A stretch of 8,684 nucleotides of DNA from SUG1106 sp964651095 (GTDB taxonomy: Bacteria; Bacillota; Clostridia; Peptostreptococcales; Anaerovoracaceae), in assembly GCA_964651095.1 (NCBI GenBank), contig CAZYWO010000085.1:1-8684 (forward strand), written 5' to 3'. The position numbers were made by a program, and so were the translations under genes. Shown in pieces: positions 1 to 7,299 of the stretch. The notes beneath the pieces were generated by a model that ran no database searches, was not told the origin of the DNA, and was given only the letters and a program-made list of their open reading frames with translations. Numbering within the stretch: the stretch's first letter is position 1; each line of letters begins with the position of its first letter.

Positions 1-192
1 TATCCTGAAAAAGAAGGAATATATTCATGGTGGTCCTATCGATTCAAGGCACGTGAAAAAAATGCAGGATGGAGAATTGACTATTTTATAGTATCCGACG
101 CCTTAAAAGACCGATTAATTGACGCTAAAATTCATACAGAGGTATTTGGTTCCGATCACTGCCCTGTAGAACTGGAACTCAGGGAGGGATAA
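1..192 (+). CDS. xth: Exodeoxyribonuclease III, C-terminal part (5' end outside window)
   Basis: The open frame from base 1 to the TAA at 190-192 gives the last 63 residues of an exonuclease III / AP endonuclease of the endonuclease-exonuclease-phosphatase fold. The diagnostic tail is visible: WWSYRFKAREKNAGWRIDYF, where the family has a WWSYR...GWRIDY block, followed by FGSDHCPVELEL, which carries the catalytic Asp-His pair of the SDHCPV motif. By family knowledge the enzyme cuts DNA at abasic sites and removes nucleotides 3'-5' in base-excision repair. The gene begins left of the window, so its start and promoter cannot be judged. proC follows two bases after the stop, and its ribosome binding site lies inside the last codons of this gene, which suggests co-transcription. 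The Firmicutes version is usually called exoA. Confidence 0.93.
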   Translation, partial: YPEKEGIYSWWSYRFKAREKNAGWRIDYFIVSDALKDRLIDAKIHTEVFGSDHCPVELELREG

Positions 193-194
193 TC

Positions 195-980
195 ATGAAG
201 AAGATTGGTTTTATCGGAATGGGGAACATGGCGCAGGCTTTGGCAGTAGGTTTTATTAAATCAGGCAAAATTCCCGCGCAAGATGTATTTGCCTATGCGC
301 CCAATCAGACTAAGTTGGAAGCAAACGCTGTCAAAATCGGATTTACCCCTTGCACCAGTCTCAATGCGCTTGCCGGTCAATGTGATACTCTGATAGTTGC
401 GTGCAAACCCTATCAGATTGAAGATGTGCTTGCAGAGCTGAGTACGGACATTTGCGGCAAAGCTCTTATTTCCGTAGCTGCCGGATGGGATTTTGAAAGA
501 TACAAAAAATACCTGCCGGAAGGTGTGCGTTTTCAATTTATCATGCCTAACACGCCCGTATCTGTAGGTGCGGGAACTGTTTTGGTTGAAGATATAAACA
601 GTCTTGCACCAGATGAACGAAAGGAACTTTTTGAGCTTCTGCAAAGCGTTGGCGGAGCCATTGAAATACCGTCGCACCTGATGGATACTGCATCGTCTGT
701 TTCAGGTTGCGGCCCGGCTTTTTTAGATATAGTTATAGAAGCGCTGGGAGATGGAGCAGTAAAAAACGGCTTGCCCCGGGAAAAGGCATATGAGCTTATA
801 TGCAAGACTATGATTGGCACGGCGAAGCTTAAAATGGAAAGCGGCAAGCATCCGGGACAGCTTAAGGATGAAGTTTGCTCACCGGCGGGAACAACCATAA
901 GAGGCGTTGCCGCTCTTGAGGAAGGTGGCGTTCGTTACGCGTTTATTAAGGCTATAGATGAGGTCACAGGCAGACATTGA
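195..980 (+). CDS. proC: Pyrroline-5-carboxylate reductase
   Basis: This 261-residue protein has the normal length for ProC, which reduces 1-pyrroline-5-carboxylate to L-proline with NAD(P)H in the cytoplasm, the last step of proline synthesis. The N-terminal Rossmann fold opens with GFIGMGNMAQAL (residues 5-16), and the nucleotide-site block MPNTP is at 117-121. The C-terminal all-helical dimer domain has SGCGPAF (170-176) and the family signature around LKDEVCSPAGTTIRG (223-237). The ATG at 195 has a strong binding site, AGGGAGGGA at 181-189, inside the end of the exonuclease gene. The two-base gap to that gene suggests one transcript. No truncation or missing key residue is seen. Confidence 0.97.
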   Translation: MKKIGFIGMGNMAQALAVGFIKSGKIPAQDVFAYAPNQTKLEANAVKIGFTPCTSLNALAGQCDTLIVACKPYQIEDVLAELSTDICGKALISVAAGWDFERYKKYLPEGVRFQFIMPNTPVSVGAGTVLVEDINSLAPDERKELFELLQSVGGAIEIPSHLMDTASSVSGCGPAFLDIVIEALGDGAVKNGLPREKAYELICKTMIGTAKLKMESGKHPGQLKDEVCSPAGTTIRGVAALEEGGVRYAFIKAIDEVTGRH

Positions 981-1038
981 GGTATTAAAATATTTTCTTT
1001 ATTTTTTTAGTATGCTTTTAATGGCGGCAAAATAGGGG

Positions 1039-1044
1039 TATAAT
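1039..1044 (+). promoter_or_regulatory. Candidate -10 box upstream of the alkyltransferase gene
   Basis: A perfect TATAAT lies at 1039-1044, about 128 bases before the start at 1172. At 17-base spacing the -35 region (1016-1021, TTTTAA) matches only three of six consensus bases, so the promoter may be weak or activator-dependent. It is the best promoter candidate for the alkyltransferase-radical SAM pair. It would give a leader of about 120 bases containing the hairpin at 1078-1102. Confidence 0.45.
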
Positions 1045-1077
1045 AACTTAGCCGATAGACGATAAAAATGGCAATTC

Positions 1078-1102
1078 AGGCTTCTGCAATATGTAGGAGC
1101 CT
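1078..1102 (+). promoter_or_regulatory. Leader hairpin in the alkyltransferase 5' untranslated region
   Basis: AGGCT (1078-1082) pairs with AGCCT (1098-1102). The stem continues through a T:G pair and CTGCA/TGTAG, giving an 11-pair stem (two wobbles) closed by a three-base ATA loop. No run of T follows, so it is not an ordinary intrinsic terminator. It lies about 70 bases before the start codon and downstream of the TATAAT box, so it would be in the mRNA leader. I do not recognise it as a known riboswitch class. It may be a simple stability or regulatory hairpin. Confidence 0.4.
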
Positions 1103-1171
1103 TGCTTCATTTATAAAAATACCGGAATAATCATAAAAGATATTGAAAGAGTTCTATGAAAGGATAACGAT

Positions 1172-1687
1172 ATGAAAAAAGGATTTTTAGATACACCTAT
1201 CGGTAACTTGGAAATAAAAGCTGATAATGGTAAAATTATAGAAATATACATACTCCCGGAAGGTATAAAGCGGAGAGAACTACGTGAGAAAACCGACGAA
1301 AAAACCAATACAGACATTGAGTCCAATTGTGAATGCGATCCTGATTTAGAGCAAATTGAAAAGGCTAAAGTTCAGCTTGGAGAATACTTCGCCGGTAAGC
1401 GCAGAGAATTTGATCTGGACATAGAACTAAATGGTACGGATTTTCAGGAAAAAGTATGGAGGGTACTGATGGAGATCCCTTTTGGCGAAACTTTAAACTA
1501 CAGTCAAATAGCCGAAAAATTGGGGAATCCAAAAATGCGTCGTTCCGTGGGAAACGCTGTGGGAAAGAATCCTTTGCTCATAGTGGTGCCTTGTCACAGA
1601 GTAATTCGCTTGGGCGGATCGCTGGGCGGTTTTAGTGCAGGAATTGAAAACAAGATTATTTTACAGAAAATAGAGGGGATTAAATAA
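1172..1687 (+). CDS. ogt: Methylated-DNA--protein-cysteine methyltransferase (Ogt type)
   Basis: This 171-residue protein transfers alkyl groups from O6-alkylguanine (and O4-alkylthymine) in DNA to its own cysteine in a one-time suicide reaction. The N-terminal ribonuclease-like domain covers about residues 1-85. It contains a charged stretch with two cysteines (NCEC, 52-55). The DNA-binding and active domain follows: FQEKVWRVL (91-99), Tyr110 in LNYSQIAE, Arg124 in the position of the family's arginine finger, Asn133 before the active site, and PCHRVI (140-145) with acceptor Cys141. The usual substrate-pocket segment is present as GGFSAG (152-157). The ATG at 1172 has AAAGGA seven bases upstream. 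The stop TAA overlaps the next gene's ATG by one base, so translation is probably coupled to the radical SAM gene. Confidence 0.95.
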   Translation: MKKGFLDTPIGNLEIKADNGKIIEIYILPEGIKRRELREKTDEKTNTDIESNCECDPDLEQIEKAKVQLGEYFAGKRREFDLDIELNGTDFQEKVWRVLMEIPFGETLNYSQIAEKLGNPKMRRSVGNAVGKNPLLIVVPCHRVIRLGGSLGGFSAGIENKIILQKIEGIK

Positions 1688-2289
1688 TGGAGTATATAGG
1701 CGATGTCCTTTATGATTATGCCCGAGGACTATATGCAAACATTACAAACAAATGCCCTTGCAGGTGTGAATTTTGCATAAGAGATATGGTAGATTCTTTG
1801 GGAGATGCCGACAGCCTCTGGCTAAAAAGAGAACCTACGTCAGAGGAGGTTATAGAGCTTGTTAATCAGCGGGATTTATCCGCTTATGACGAGCTTGTTT
1901 TCTGTGGGTACGGGGAACCTACGGAAAGATTGGAAGATTTACTTGAAATATCAAAATATATAAAATCCGGAACAAACCTTAAAATCAGAATAAATACTAA
2001 CGGACTTTCAGATCTGATAAACGGCAGGACTACCGCACCGGAGCTTGCCGGCATTGTCGACGCGGTTTCCATAAGTCTAAACACCTCAGATTCGGAGAAA
2101 TACGTAGACCTCTGTCATCCTGCTTTTGGAGAAAAATCCTTTAACGCAATTATAAAATTTACTGAAGATGTTAAAAAATATGTTCCCGATGTAACCATGT
2201 CGGTGGTAGGAGGGACTATATGCGGAGATGACATTGAAAAGTGCCGTAAGATTGCAGAAAACCTCGGTGTAAAATTCAGGGTTAGATAG
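1687..2289 (+). CDS. Radical SAM protein, TatD-associated type
   Basis: This is a compact 200-residue radical SAM enzyme. The iron-sulfur cluster motif CxxxCxxC is at Cys23, Cys27 and Cys30, with an extra Cys25 inside it. The SAM-binding block is VFCGYGEP (71-78), followed by strands ending in INTNG (102-106) and VSISLNT (127-133). There is no C-terminal cysteine-rich SPASM or auxiliary-cluster domain. Overall it resembles the small 'radical SAM, TatD family-associated' group, a recollection I could not test here; no TatD nuclease gene is in the window. The ATG at 1687 overlaps the alkyltransferase stop, and AGAGGGG at 1672-1678 lies eight bases upstream of it. The substrate is unknown. The operon position suggests a link to nucleic-acid modification or repair, but that is inference only. 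Confidence 0.88.
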   Translation: MEYIGDVLYDYARGLYANITNKCPCRCEFCIRDMVDSLGDADSLWLKREPTSEEVIELVNQRDLSAYDELVFCGYGEPTERLEDLLEISKYIKSGTNLKIRINTNGLSDLINGRTTAPELAGIVDAVSISLNTSDSEKYVDLCHPAFGEKSFNAIIKFTEDVKKYVPDVTMSVVGGTICGDDIEKCRKIAENLGVKFRVR

Positions 2290-2290
2290 A

Positions 2291-2320
2291 TTGATATATA
2301 GAGTATATAAAAAAGATAAA
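2291..2320 (+). promoter_or_regulatory. Weak candidate promoter for the thioesterase gene
   Basis: TTGATA at 2291-2296 is a good -35 match. GATAAA at 2315-2320 is a four-of-six -10 match at 18-base spacing. It lies in the 59-base gap between the radical SAM stop and the preferred thioesterase start. The region is very AT-rich, so chance matches are likely. Read-through from the upstream gene is equally possible. Confidence 0.3.
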
Positions 2321-2348
2321 AACAGGTAAAGTGAGGGGACATAAAGAG

Positions 2349-3095
2349 ATGAAAAAAGAAGTTTTTAATCTAAAAAGCAGCATCAACGTTTATAATGTAG
2401 ACGTAAACAGAATTGCCAGACCTGCGGGATTGTTAAGGGAAATGCAGGAATGTGGTTCAAAACAGATGGCAGCCGAAAAACCTTCTTATGATGAGCTTCT
2501 CGACGAAGGAAAGGCTTTAATGCTCAGCAGACTGGATATGGTCATACACGAAGATGTTCATCTTAACGATGAAATTCAGGTTTATACTTGGCCTTGCCCC
2601 AGCGCAAGAGCTACTTTCCTCAGAAACTATCAAATTAAACGTGAAGGAAGAATTGCCGCCGAAATTTCCAGCCAGTGGAGTTTGGTAAATATACAGACTC
2701 GCAAAATAATGAAAGTGGAAGATATAGATCTTTCCAATTATACTCATGATGAGTATAAAGAAGTTCTCACTTCTTCTAAACTGAAAATCTCCAAGGAAGA
2801 TGCACAGGCGATGGATGCGGTTGGCGAAAAGACGGTTATGCTCAGCGATGTTGACTATAACGGCCACATGAATAATACTTATTCTTTAGATATGATTTGC
2901 GATTATATTCCTGAATTGGCAGAGGGAACTCATAAAGTGACCACAATAAGAATCCATTTCAGCAATGAGGCTCCTTTGGGAGAAAGAATTGTAATAAAGC
3001 GTCTTAGAATCAGTGACGATAGATATTTGTTCCAGACGTTCAGAAGTGATGGACAAGTTAATGTAGAGGCTGAAATTGCCATTGAGAAAAGATAA
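2349..3095 (+). CDS. Acyl-ACP thioesterase (FatA/FatB-like, bacterial)
   Basis: This is a double hot-dog thioesterase of 248 residues that hydrolyses acyl-ACP to free fatty acid and so ends chain elongation. The first hot-dog half (about 1-130) contains the LSRLDMVIHEDVHLNDEI and QWSLVNIQTRKIM blocks typical of the family. The second half carries DYNGHMNNTY (169-178), the D-x-N-x-H-x-N motif with Asp169, Asn171 and His173, and Glu207 in HFSNEAPLG. This fits the Asp-Asn-His-Glu catalytic set described for plant FatB. The plant cysteine position is an alanine (Ala208), as is usual in bacteria. I chose the ATG at 2349 because AGGGG (2334-2338) lies ten bases upstream. An in-frame GTG at 2331 would add six residues but would itself overlap that binding site. 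Its stop faces the convergent permease gene. Confidence 0.92.
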   Translation: MKKEVFNLKSSINVYNVDVNRIARPAGLLREMQECGSKQMAAEKPSYDELLDEGKALMLSRLDMVIHEDVHLNDEIQVYTWPCPSARATFLRNYQIKREGRIAAEISSQWSLVNIQTRKIMKVEDIDLSNYTHDEYKEVLTSSKLKISKEDAQAMDAVGEKTVMLSDVDYNGHMNNTYSLDMICDYIPELAEGTHKVTTIRIHFSNEAPLGERIVIKRLRISDDRYLFQTFRSDGQVNVEAEIAIEKR

Positions 3096-3176
3096 TAAAA
3101 CCCCCGGTAAGAATACCTAACCTAAAAGTTAATTAAAAAAATTAACGATTGAGAGGAAGGTATAAAACGGGTTTTA
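3096..3176. terminator. Inverted-repeat region between convergent genes, possible two-way terminator
   Basis: The 97 bases between the thioesterase stop and the permease stop hold three inverted repeats. TAAAACCC (3096-3103) matches GGGTTTTA (3169-3176) as an outer eight-pair stem. Inside are GGTA/TACC (3106-3109 and 3114-3117) and the AT-only stem GTTAATT/AATTAAC (3128-3134 and 3140-3146, loop AAAAA). On each strand the outer stem ends in GGGTTTT, which resembles a terminator tail, but the 65-base enclosed region is longer than in a classic intrinsic terminator. A two-way terminator suits the convergent layout; the call is tentative. Confidence 0.38.
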
Positions 3177-3192
3177 AGTTGCACTATTTGCG

Positions 3193-6100
3193 TTATTCAA
3201 TTGATTTAAGCGATTCAGTCATGCTGATCTTGTTAAGTTTAAAATACATTGCGAAATTTACTATTGAGGCAAAGGCAAATGTAATGATGACCGCAAGTAT
3301 ATAGCTTAAAGTTTCAATATGAACATCAAAGCTCAGCATGTCTATGTTTATTTGGCTCATTACAAAATTGTGGAGCCATTTTCCCAGAGGCAGCCCTACC
3401 AGAGCCGATATAGCCGTAAGTACAAGATTTTCCCTGAAAACGTATGAAGAAGTTTCATTAGGGTAAAATCCTAGTACCTTAATAGTTGCAATTTCACGAA
3501 TACGTTCGGTGATGTTAATGTTAGTCAGATTGTAAAGCACTATAAAAGCAAGCGCGCCTGCACATGCAACCACAAGGGTAATAACATAATCAAGACTTTT
3601 CATCGTATTAGCTATACGTTCCCTGAAATCACTTGTTATGGATACGGAAGCTACGTTGTCGGCGTTCATTATAAAAGCACCGTCTTCGTGAGGATTTTCG
3701 ATCACGCCCTCTTCATCTGCCATGCCTATTACAAAAGCTGAATTTGTTTGAAGAGCGCCGAAAAATTCTTCATAAGTTTCATCGTTGATATAAATATAAT
3801 TATAAACATAGTTTTCGCAGAGTGCGGCAATTTCAACTTCCATTTCGTTCATATCGCTGTCAAAAACCGTGATGGTGTCTCCGAGCGCAAGCCCCATTTG
3901 GTTAGCCAGGTTATCGTTGATGATACATTTGCCTTTTTCAGGGAATTCAATTGGGCCATTATCATCGTGGAGATCGATGAACTTGTGAATAGGATCGTCG
4001 CTTTTGCAGACTACCATGTTTATGGATTTTATCATACCGTTTGCATGAGCATCTACAGAAATCGTGTAAAGGAACAAGGCGTCGGACACTACCTCACTGT
4101 TTTCCTGAAGGAATTCTTCTTTTTCATCTTCATTTATATCCTTATCAAAAGTTACCGTATAGTCTATATGATATATTTCATCGTATTGGGAAGAAACCAC
4201 ATTTTTGATAGAGTCGCTGATACCAAGGCCGGTAACCAGCAAAGCCGTACAGCCGCATATACCCAGCACCATCATGAAAAATCTTTTCTTATAGCGGAAT
4301 ATATTTCTCATAGAAACTTTGTGGAGGAATTTTAATCTATCCCATATAAAATGAATATGCTCAAGCAATATTCTTTTGCCAAGAGCAGGAGCCTTAGGCC
4401 TGATAAGCTGGGCAGGTACCTCGGAAAGTTCTTTGTTACAGGAATAAAGCGTTGCTCCAACGGCACATATCAGAGCTGCCAGAATGGACAGGATTCCTAT
4501 AGTCCAGTTGAAGCAGAAGACAAGTTCGGCAAAACCGTACATCATATCGTACGCTTGCCAAATTACCCAAGGGAACAAGTAAGAACCGATTATAAAACCT
4601 CCAAATCCGCCTAAAATAGCTCCGCTGACCGAGTAAAACAAGTATTTGAACAGTATTTTGCCTTTGCTGTAACCAAGAGCCTTTAAAACTCCGATTTGAG
4701 TTCTTTGTTCATCTACCATTCTTGTCATGGTTGTCATTACCACAAGCGCCGCAACAAGGAAAAAGAACACAGGAAATACTTTTGCCAGTCCGGCAACTAT
4801 ATCTGTATCGTTTTCAAAGCATACATAACCGATATTAGTAGTTCTGTCAAGAACATAAGTATCCGGATTCTCGATGTCATCGATCTCATCGCGGGCATCG
4901 TCAAGTTCTTCCTGCGCATCGGCAATTTTTTGCTTACCGTCTTCAATTTCCTGTTTTCCGTCGGCAAGTTCAGCTTTTCCCTGAGCAATATCCTTCTTGG
5001 CGGTTTCGATTTCATTAAGACCGTCTGATATTTCCTTTTCGCCATCTTCAATCTGTATGCGGGCGGCTTCCAGTTCTGCCCAGGCTGCGGCAAACTGCTG
5101 GTCAGCTTGTAATTTGGCATCTTCATACTGGGCAAGATATTGTTCGTAGTATGGCGTACCTTCTACCTGTGTCAATTCAGCTTTCAACTGATCGAGTTGA
5201 GCATAAGTATCCTCTTTTTCCTGATTGTATTTGGCGACGCCATCTTCGTAATCCGACTTGGCTTGTTCTAAATCATTGCGTGCGTTTTCTAATTTTTGCT
5301 CGTTTTCTCTGAGTTCACGTTCTCCATCTTGTAATTTTATCTCATTGGCTGCCAGTTCTTTCTCTCCGTCAGCAAGCTCTTTTTCTGCATCTGCAAGTTC
5401 TTTTTCCGCATCAGCTAGTTTTTCATAGGCTTCCCCGATAATTTCATCGTAGCGATCGTTGCTGCTGGTTTCAAGGGCGAGAGTCAAAGGATCCTTCATT
5501 GCTTCAACGGCGTCTTCGTATTCATTGCTGAATATTTGTCCGCTGTCATCTATATCTACGTACATTTCGGTGTAGTAGTCCATGTTCCATCCGTCTTCAG
5601 GAATCAGAAGGAAAAATGCCACTGTGCCGTTACCCAGCGATGTAGAACCGCGTTCAAAGTTAAGATAAAGAGGAGAACGGGCAATGCCGGTAATTTTGTA
5701 TTCCTTATATGCAAAAATATCATTGGTATCATCAGCATCTTTAGTATCGTATGTATCATCAGTATCTTCAATGCTGTCGCTGTTACTTCCGGTACTTACG
5801 ATAGTGATGGTTTTTCCAATGTCACTTTCCGAAAAATAATTTGAATCTACCAGACATTCATCGTCGTTTTCCGGCATGGAGCCTGCAATTAAAACAGGCT
5901 TATTGATCTTATCGCTTATAGTGTGGACTTTTGCCACCACGTCGCCGGTATCGCTGCCGGAAACGCTCACAACAGCATCTTTAGAACGCGAGCCGAATGC
6001 GTATTTAACGCCGCTGACTTGGCTTATGTCGTCTATATTTTTATCTTCAAAGCCCAAAGTTGAAATTAATTGATAGTCAAACAAATTATTTTCTTGAATA

Positions 6101-6252
6101 TATTCATCACCTGTGAGAATAAAAGCTTCTTTAGATACTTTAAGACCTGTAAAAAAGCCTACGCCCAGTGCGACAATGGCAAGGATTGCAATCCATCTGC
6201 TTATGCTGCCGCGTATTTCTCTCAAGGTGGATGTGGTCATCATGTTTTTCAT
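3193..6252 (-). CDS. Large FtsX-type ABC transporter permease with extracytoplasmic coiled coil
   Basis: This 1019-residue permease of the MacB/FtsX superfamily forms the membrane part of the transporter encoded with the ATPase just upstream. I predict eight membrane helices: about 18-38, 487-507, 536-560, 582-604, 656-676, 886-908, 940-962 and 983-1005. Two FtsX modules are marked by RTQIGVLKALGYSKGKI (517-533) and IREIATIKVLGFYPNE (918-933). The region between helices 1 and 2 (39-486) lies outside the cytoplasm. It has a MacB-like part, an Asp/Thr-rich low-complexity stretch (158-180), and a coiled coil of regular heptads (about 272-460). The coiled coil has a break near EGTPYYEQY (364-372), consistent with an antiparallel hairpin. 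The start follows the ATPase stop by 18 bases; AAAGG in that gap is 13 bases before the ATG, a rather long spacing. Such proteins usually move lipids, peptides or drugs, or transmit force across the envelope; the substrate is not visible. Confidence 0.93.
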   Translation of the reverse strand: MKNMMTTSTLREIRGSISRWIAILAIVALGVGFFTGLKVSKEAFILTGDEYIQENNLFDYQLISTLGFEDKNIDDISQVSGVKYAFGSRSKDAVVSVSGSDTGDVVAKVHTISDKINKPVLIAGSMPENDDECLVDSNYFSESDIGKTITIVSTGSNSDSIEDTDDTYDTKDADDTNDIFAYKEYKITGIARSPLYLNFERGSTSLGNGTVAFFLLIPEDGWNMDYYTEMYVDIDDSGQIFSNEYEDAVEAMKDPLTLALETSSNDRYDEIIGEAYEKLADAEKELADAEKELADGEKELAANEIKLQDGERELRENEQKLENARNDLEQAKSDYEDGVAKYNQEKEDTYAQLDQLKAELTQVEGTPYYEQYLAQYEDAKLQADQQFAAAWAELEAARIQIEDGEKEISDGLNEIETAKKDIAQGKAELADGKQEIEDGKQKIADAQEELDDARDEIDDIENPDTYVLDRTTNIGYVCFENDTDIVAGLAKVFPVFFFLVAALVVMTTMTRMVDEQRTQIGVLKALGYSKGKILFKYLFYSVSGAILGGFGGFIIGSYLFPWVIWQAYDMMYGFAELVFCFNWTIGILSILAALICAVGATLYSCNKELSEVPAQLIRPKAPALGKRILLEHIHFIWDRLKFLHKVSMRNIFRYKKRFFMMVLGICGCTALLVTGLGISDSIKNVVSSQYDEIYHIDYTVTFDKDINEDEKEEFLQENSEVVSDALFLYTISVDAHANGMIKSINMVVCKSDDPIHKFIDLHDDNGPIEFPEKGKCIINDNLANQMGLALGDTITVFDSDMNEMEVEIAALCENYVYNYIYINDETYEEFFGALQTNSAFVIGMADEEGVIENPHEDGAFIMNADNVASVSITSDFRERIANTMKSLDYVITLVVACAGALAFIVLYNLTNINITERIREIATIKVLGFYPNETSSYVFRENLVLTAISALVGLPLGKWLHNFVMSQINIDMLSFDVHIETLSYILAVIITFAFASIVNFAMYFKLNKISMTESLKSIE
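4873..5439 (-). repeat. Heptad-coding stretch for the permease coiled coil, with 21-base tandem units
   Basis: The DNA for residues 272-460 codes for strongly regular heptads such as AEKELAD, AEKELAD, GEKELAA, NEIKLQD and GERELRE. On the return arm the heptads include IEDGEKE, ISDGLNE, LADGKQE and IEDGKQK. At the nucleotide level, 21-base units starting at 5351, 5372 and 5393 are visibly alike, so the coiled coil probably grew by unit duplication. Such a tract can gain or lose whole heptads in frame without breaking the protein. Confidence 0.75.
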
Positions 6253-6270
6253 AACGTTAGCACAGCCTTT

Positions 6271-6975
6271 CTACCATTCGATATTCTCTACAGGGATTTT
6301 GTCTTCATTTATTTCCATCGACGAAACAGCGCCGTTTTTTACATGAATTATTCGATCTGCCATAGGTGCGATCGCCTGATTATGTGTGATGATTACCACT
6401 GTCATGCCGGTTTCATGGGCTGTATCTTGAAGAAGTTTTAAAATTGCTTTACCGGTATTATAGTCTAAAGCGCCGGTAGGTTCGTCGCAGAGAAGAAGTT
6501 TCGGGTTTTTGGCTAAGGCTCTGGCAATAGCCACTCTTTGCTGTTCTCCTCCGGAAAGCTGAGCAGGAAAGTTATCGGTTCTGTCTGCAAGTCCTACTTT
6601 TGTCAGTGCTTCTTTAGAGTTCATAGGGTTTTTACAAATCTGAGTGGCTAAAGAAACATTCTCAAGAGCTGTTAAGTTCTGAACAAGATTATAGAATTGA
6701 AAAACGAAACCGATTTCATGCCGTCTGTATGTAGTCAACTGTCTCGGTGTATAATTGGATATTTCGTTCCCGTCAAGGTAAACGTGCCCCTCGCTTAGGG
6801 AATCCATACCGCCCAGAATATTGAGCAAAGTGGTTTTACCCGCGCCCGAAGGTCCTACTATAACGCATATTTCGCCTTTTTCGATTTCAAAAGAAGCGTC
6901 CCTTAACGCCTCAATTGAAACTTCACCCATCTGATATATTTTTTTGACATGCTCAAACTTTACAAAAGAAGCCAT
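6271..6975 (-). CDS. ABC transporter ATP-binding protein (MacB/LolD family)
   Basis: This 234-residue nucleotide-binding subunit powers the FtsX-type permease that follows it. Numbered from the ATG at 6975, Walker A is GPSGAGKTT (41-49), the Q-loop glutamine is Gln93 in VFQFYNL, and the ABC signature is LSGGEQQR (140-147). Walker B is LLLCDEPT with Asp164 and Glu165, and the switch histidine is His198 in IITHNQ. FQFYNL and SGGEQQRVAIARAL are typical of the MacB/LolD lipoprotein and efflux group. I prefer the ATG at 6975 because GGAGGG lies four bases upstream. A TTG at 6987 is in frame but sits within that binding site and would only add four residues. The stop at 6271-6273 is 18 bases before the permease start. 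All catalytic motifs are intact. Confidence 0.95.
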   Translation of the reverse strand: MASFVKFEHVKKIYQMGEVSIEALRDASFEIEKGEICVIVGPSGAGKTTLLNILGGMDSLSEGHVYLDGNEISNYTPRQLTTYRRHEIGFVFQFYNLVQNLTALENVSLATQICKNPMNSKEALTKVGLADRTDNFPAQLSGGEQQRVAIARALAKNPKLLLCDEPTGALDYNTGKAILKLLQDTAHETGMTVVIITHNQAIAPMADRIIHVKNGAVSSMEINEDKIPVENIEW

Positions 6976-7002
6976 TTTACCCTCCAAGTCTACATTGCAG
7001 CA

Positions 7003-7038
7003 GCAAGCTCCTAGTTTTTGAGACTATATCTGGCTTGC
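7003..7038 (-). promoter_or_regulatory. Leader hairpin upstream of the ABC operon
   Basis: GCAAGC at 7003-7008 is the exact inverted match of GCTTGC at 7033-7038. Inside, TAGT/ACTA can pair around a short loop when read on the minus strand. The hairpin lies between the candidate promoter (7100-7128) and the ribosome binding site at 6979-6985, so it would be in the mRNA leader. It has no following T-run and is therefore not a standard terminator. A role in translation control is possible but unproven. Confidence 0.33.
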
Positions 7039-7099
7039 CGCAAATTTAGATGCGTTTTAAGTTTATTTAATTTTTTTAGATTTATTTTGAACTGTGTCT

Positions 7100-7128
7100 T
7101 TTAGATTTTATAGATACTTTTGCGTCAA
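7100..7128 (-). promoter_or_regulatory. Candidate promoter of the ABC operon
   Basis: On the minus strand TTGACG (7123-7128) is a five-of-six -35 box and TCTAAA (7100-7105) a four-of-six -10 box, at the ideal 17-base spacing. Transcription would start near 7093 and give a leader of about 118 bases before the ATPase ATG at 6975. It is the best-spaced promoter-like pair in this intergenic space. Confidence 0.45.
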
Positions 7129-7139
7129 ACTACTCGTAC

Positions 7140-7186
7140 CCGGTTGCTTTTCCGGTTTGGGAAGAACGCCGTATATACCGTATATA
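7140..7186. repeat. Short direct repeats upstream of the ABC promoter
   Basis: CCGGTT occurs at 7140-7145 and 7152-7157, a 12-base step. The nine-base unit CCGTATATA occurs twice back to back at 7169-7177 and 7178-7186. Both pairs lie just upstream of the candidate minus-strand promoter at 7100-7128, where activator or repressor sites are common. They may also be chance in AT-rich DNA. The rest of 6976-7299 shows no credible gene. Confidence 0.3.
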
Positions 7187-7299
7187 TTTAATTTCACTGT
7201 ATAAAATTATGCTAAAAGTAAAGAAAACCATAAAAAGATTTAATCTATTTCACGCTTTTATGTTCTTTAGAAAAGCTTTACCAAGAATTTTACTTTACA

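Noticed and set aside
3748..4335. Plus-strand open frame of 195 codons inside the permease gene
   Set aside because: It is antisense to a well-supported FtsX permease with clear motifs and shows no recognisable domain or binding site.
7161..7186. Possible eroded fourth copy of the hairpin repeat (AACGCCGT shared)
   Set aside because: Only about eight bases are shared, and it lacks the flanking arms and the 93-base register.
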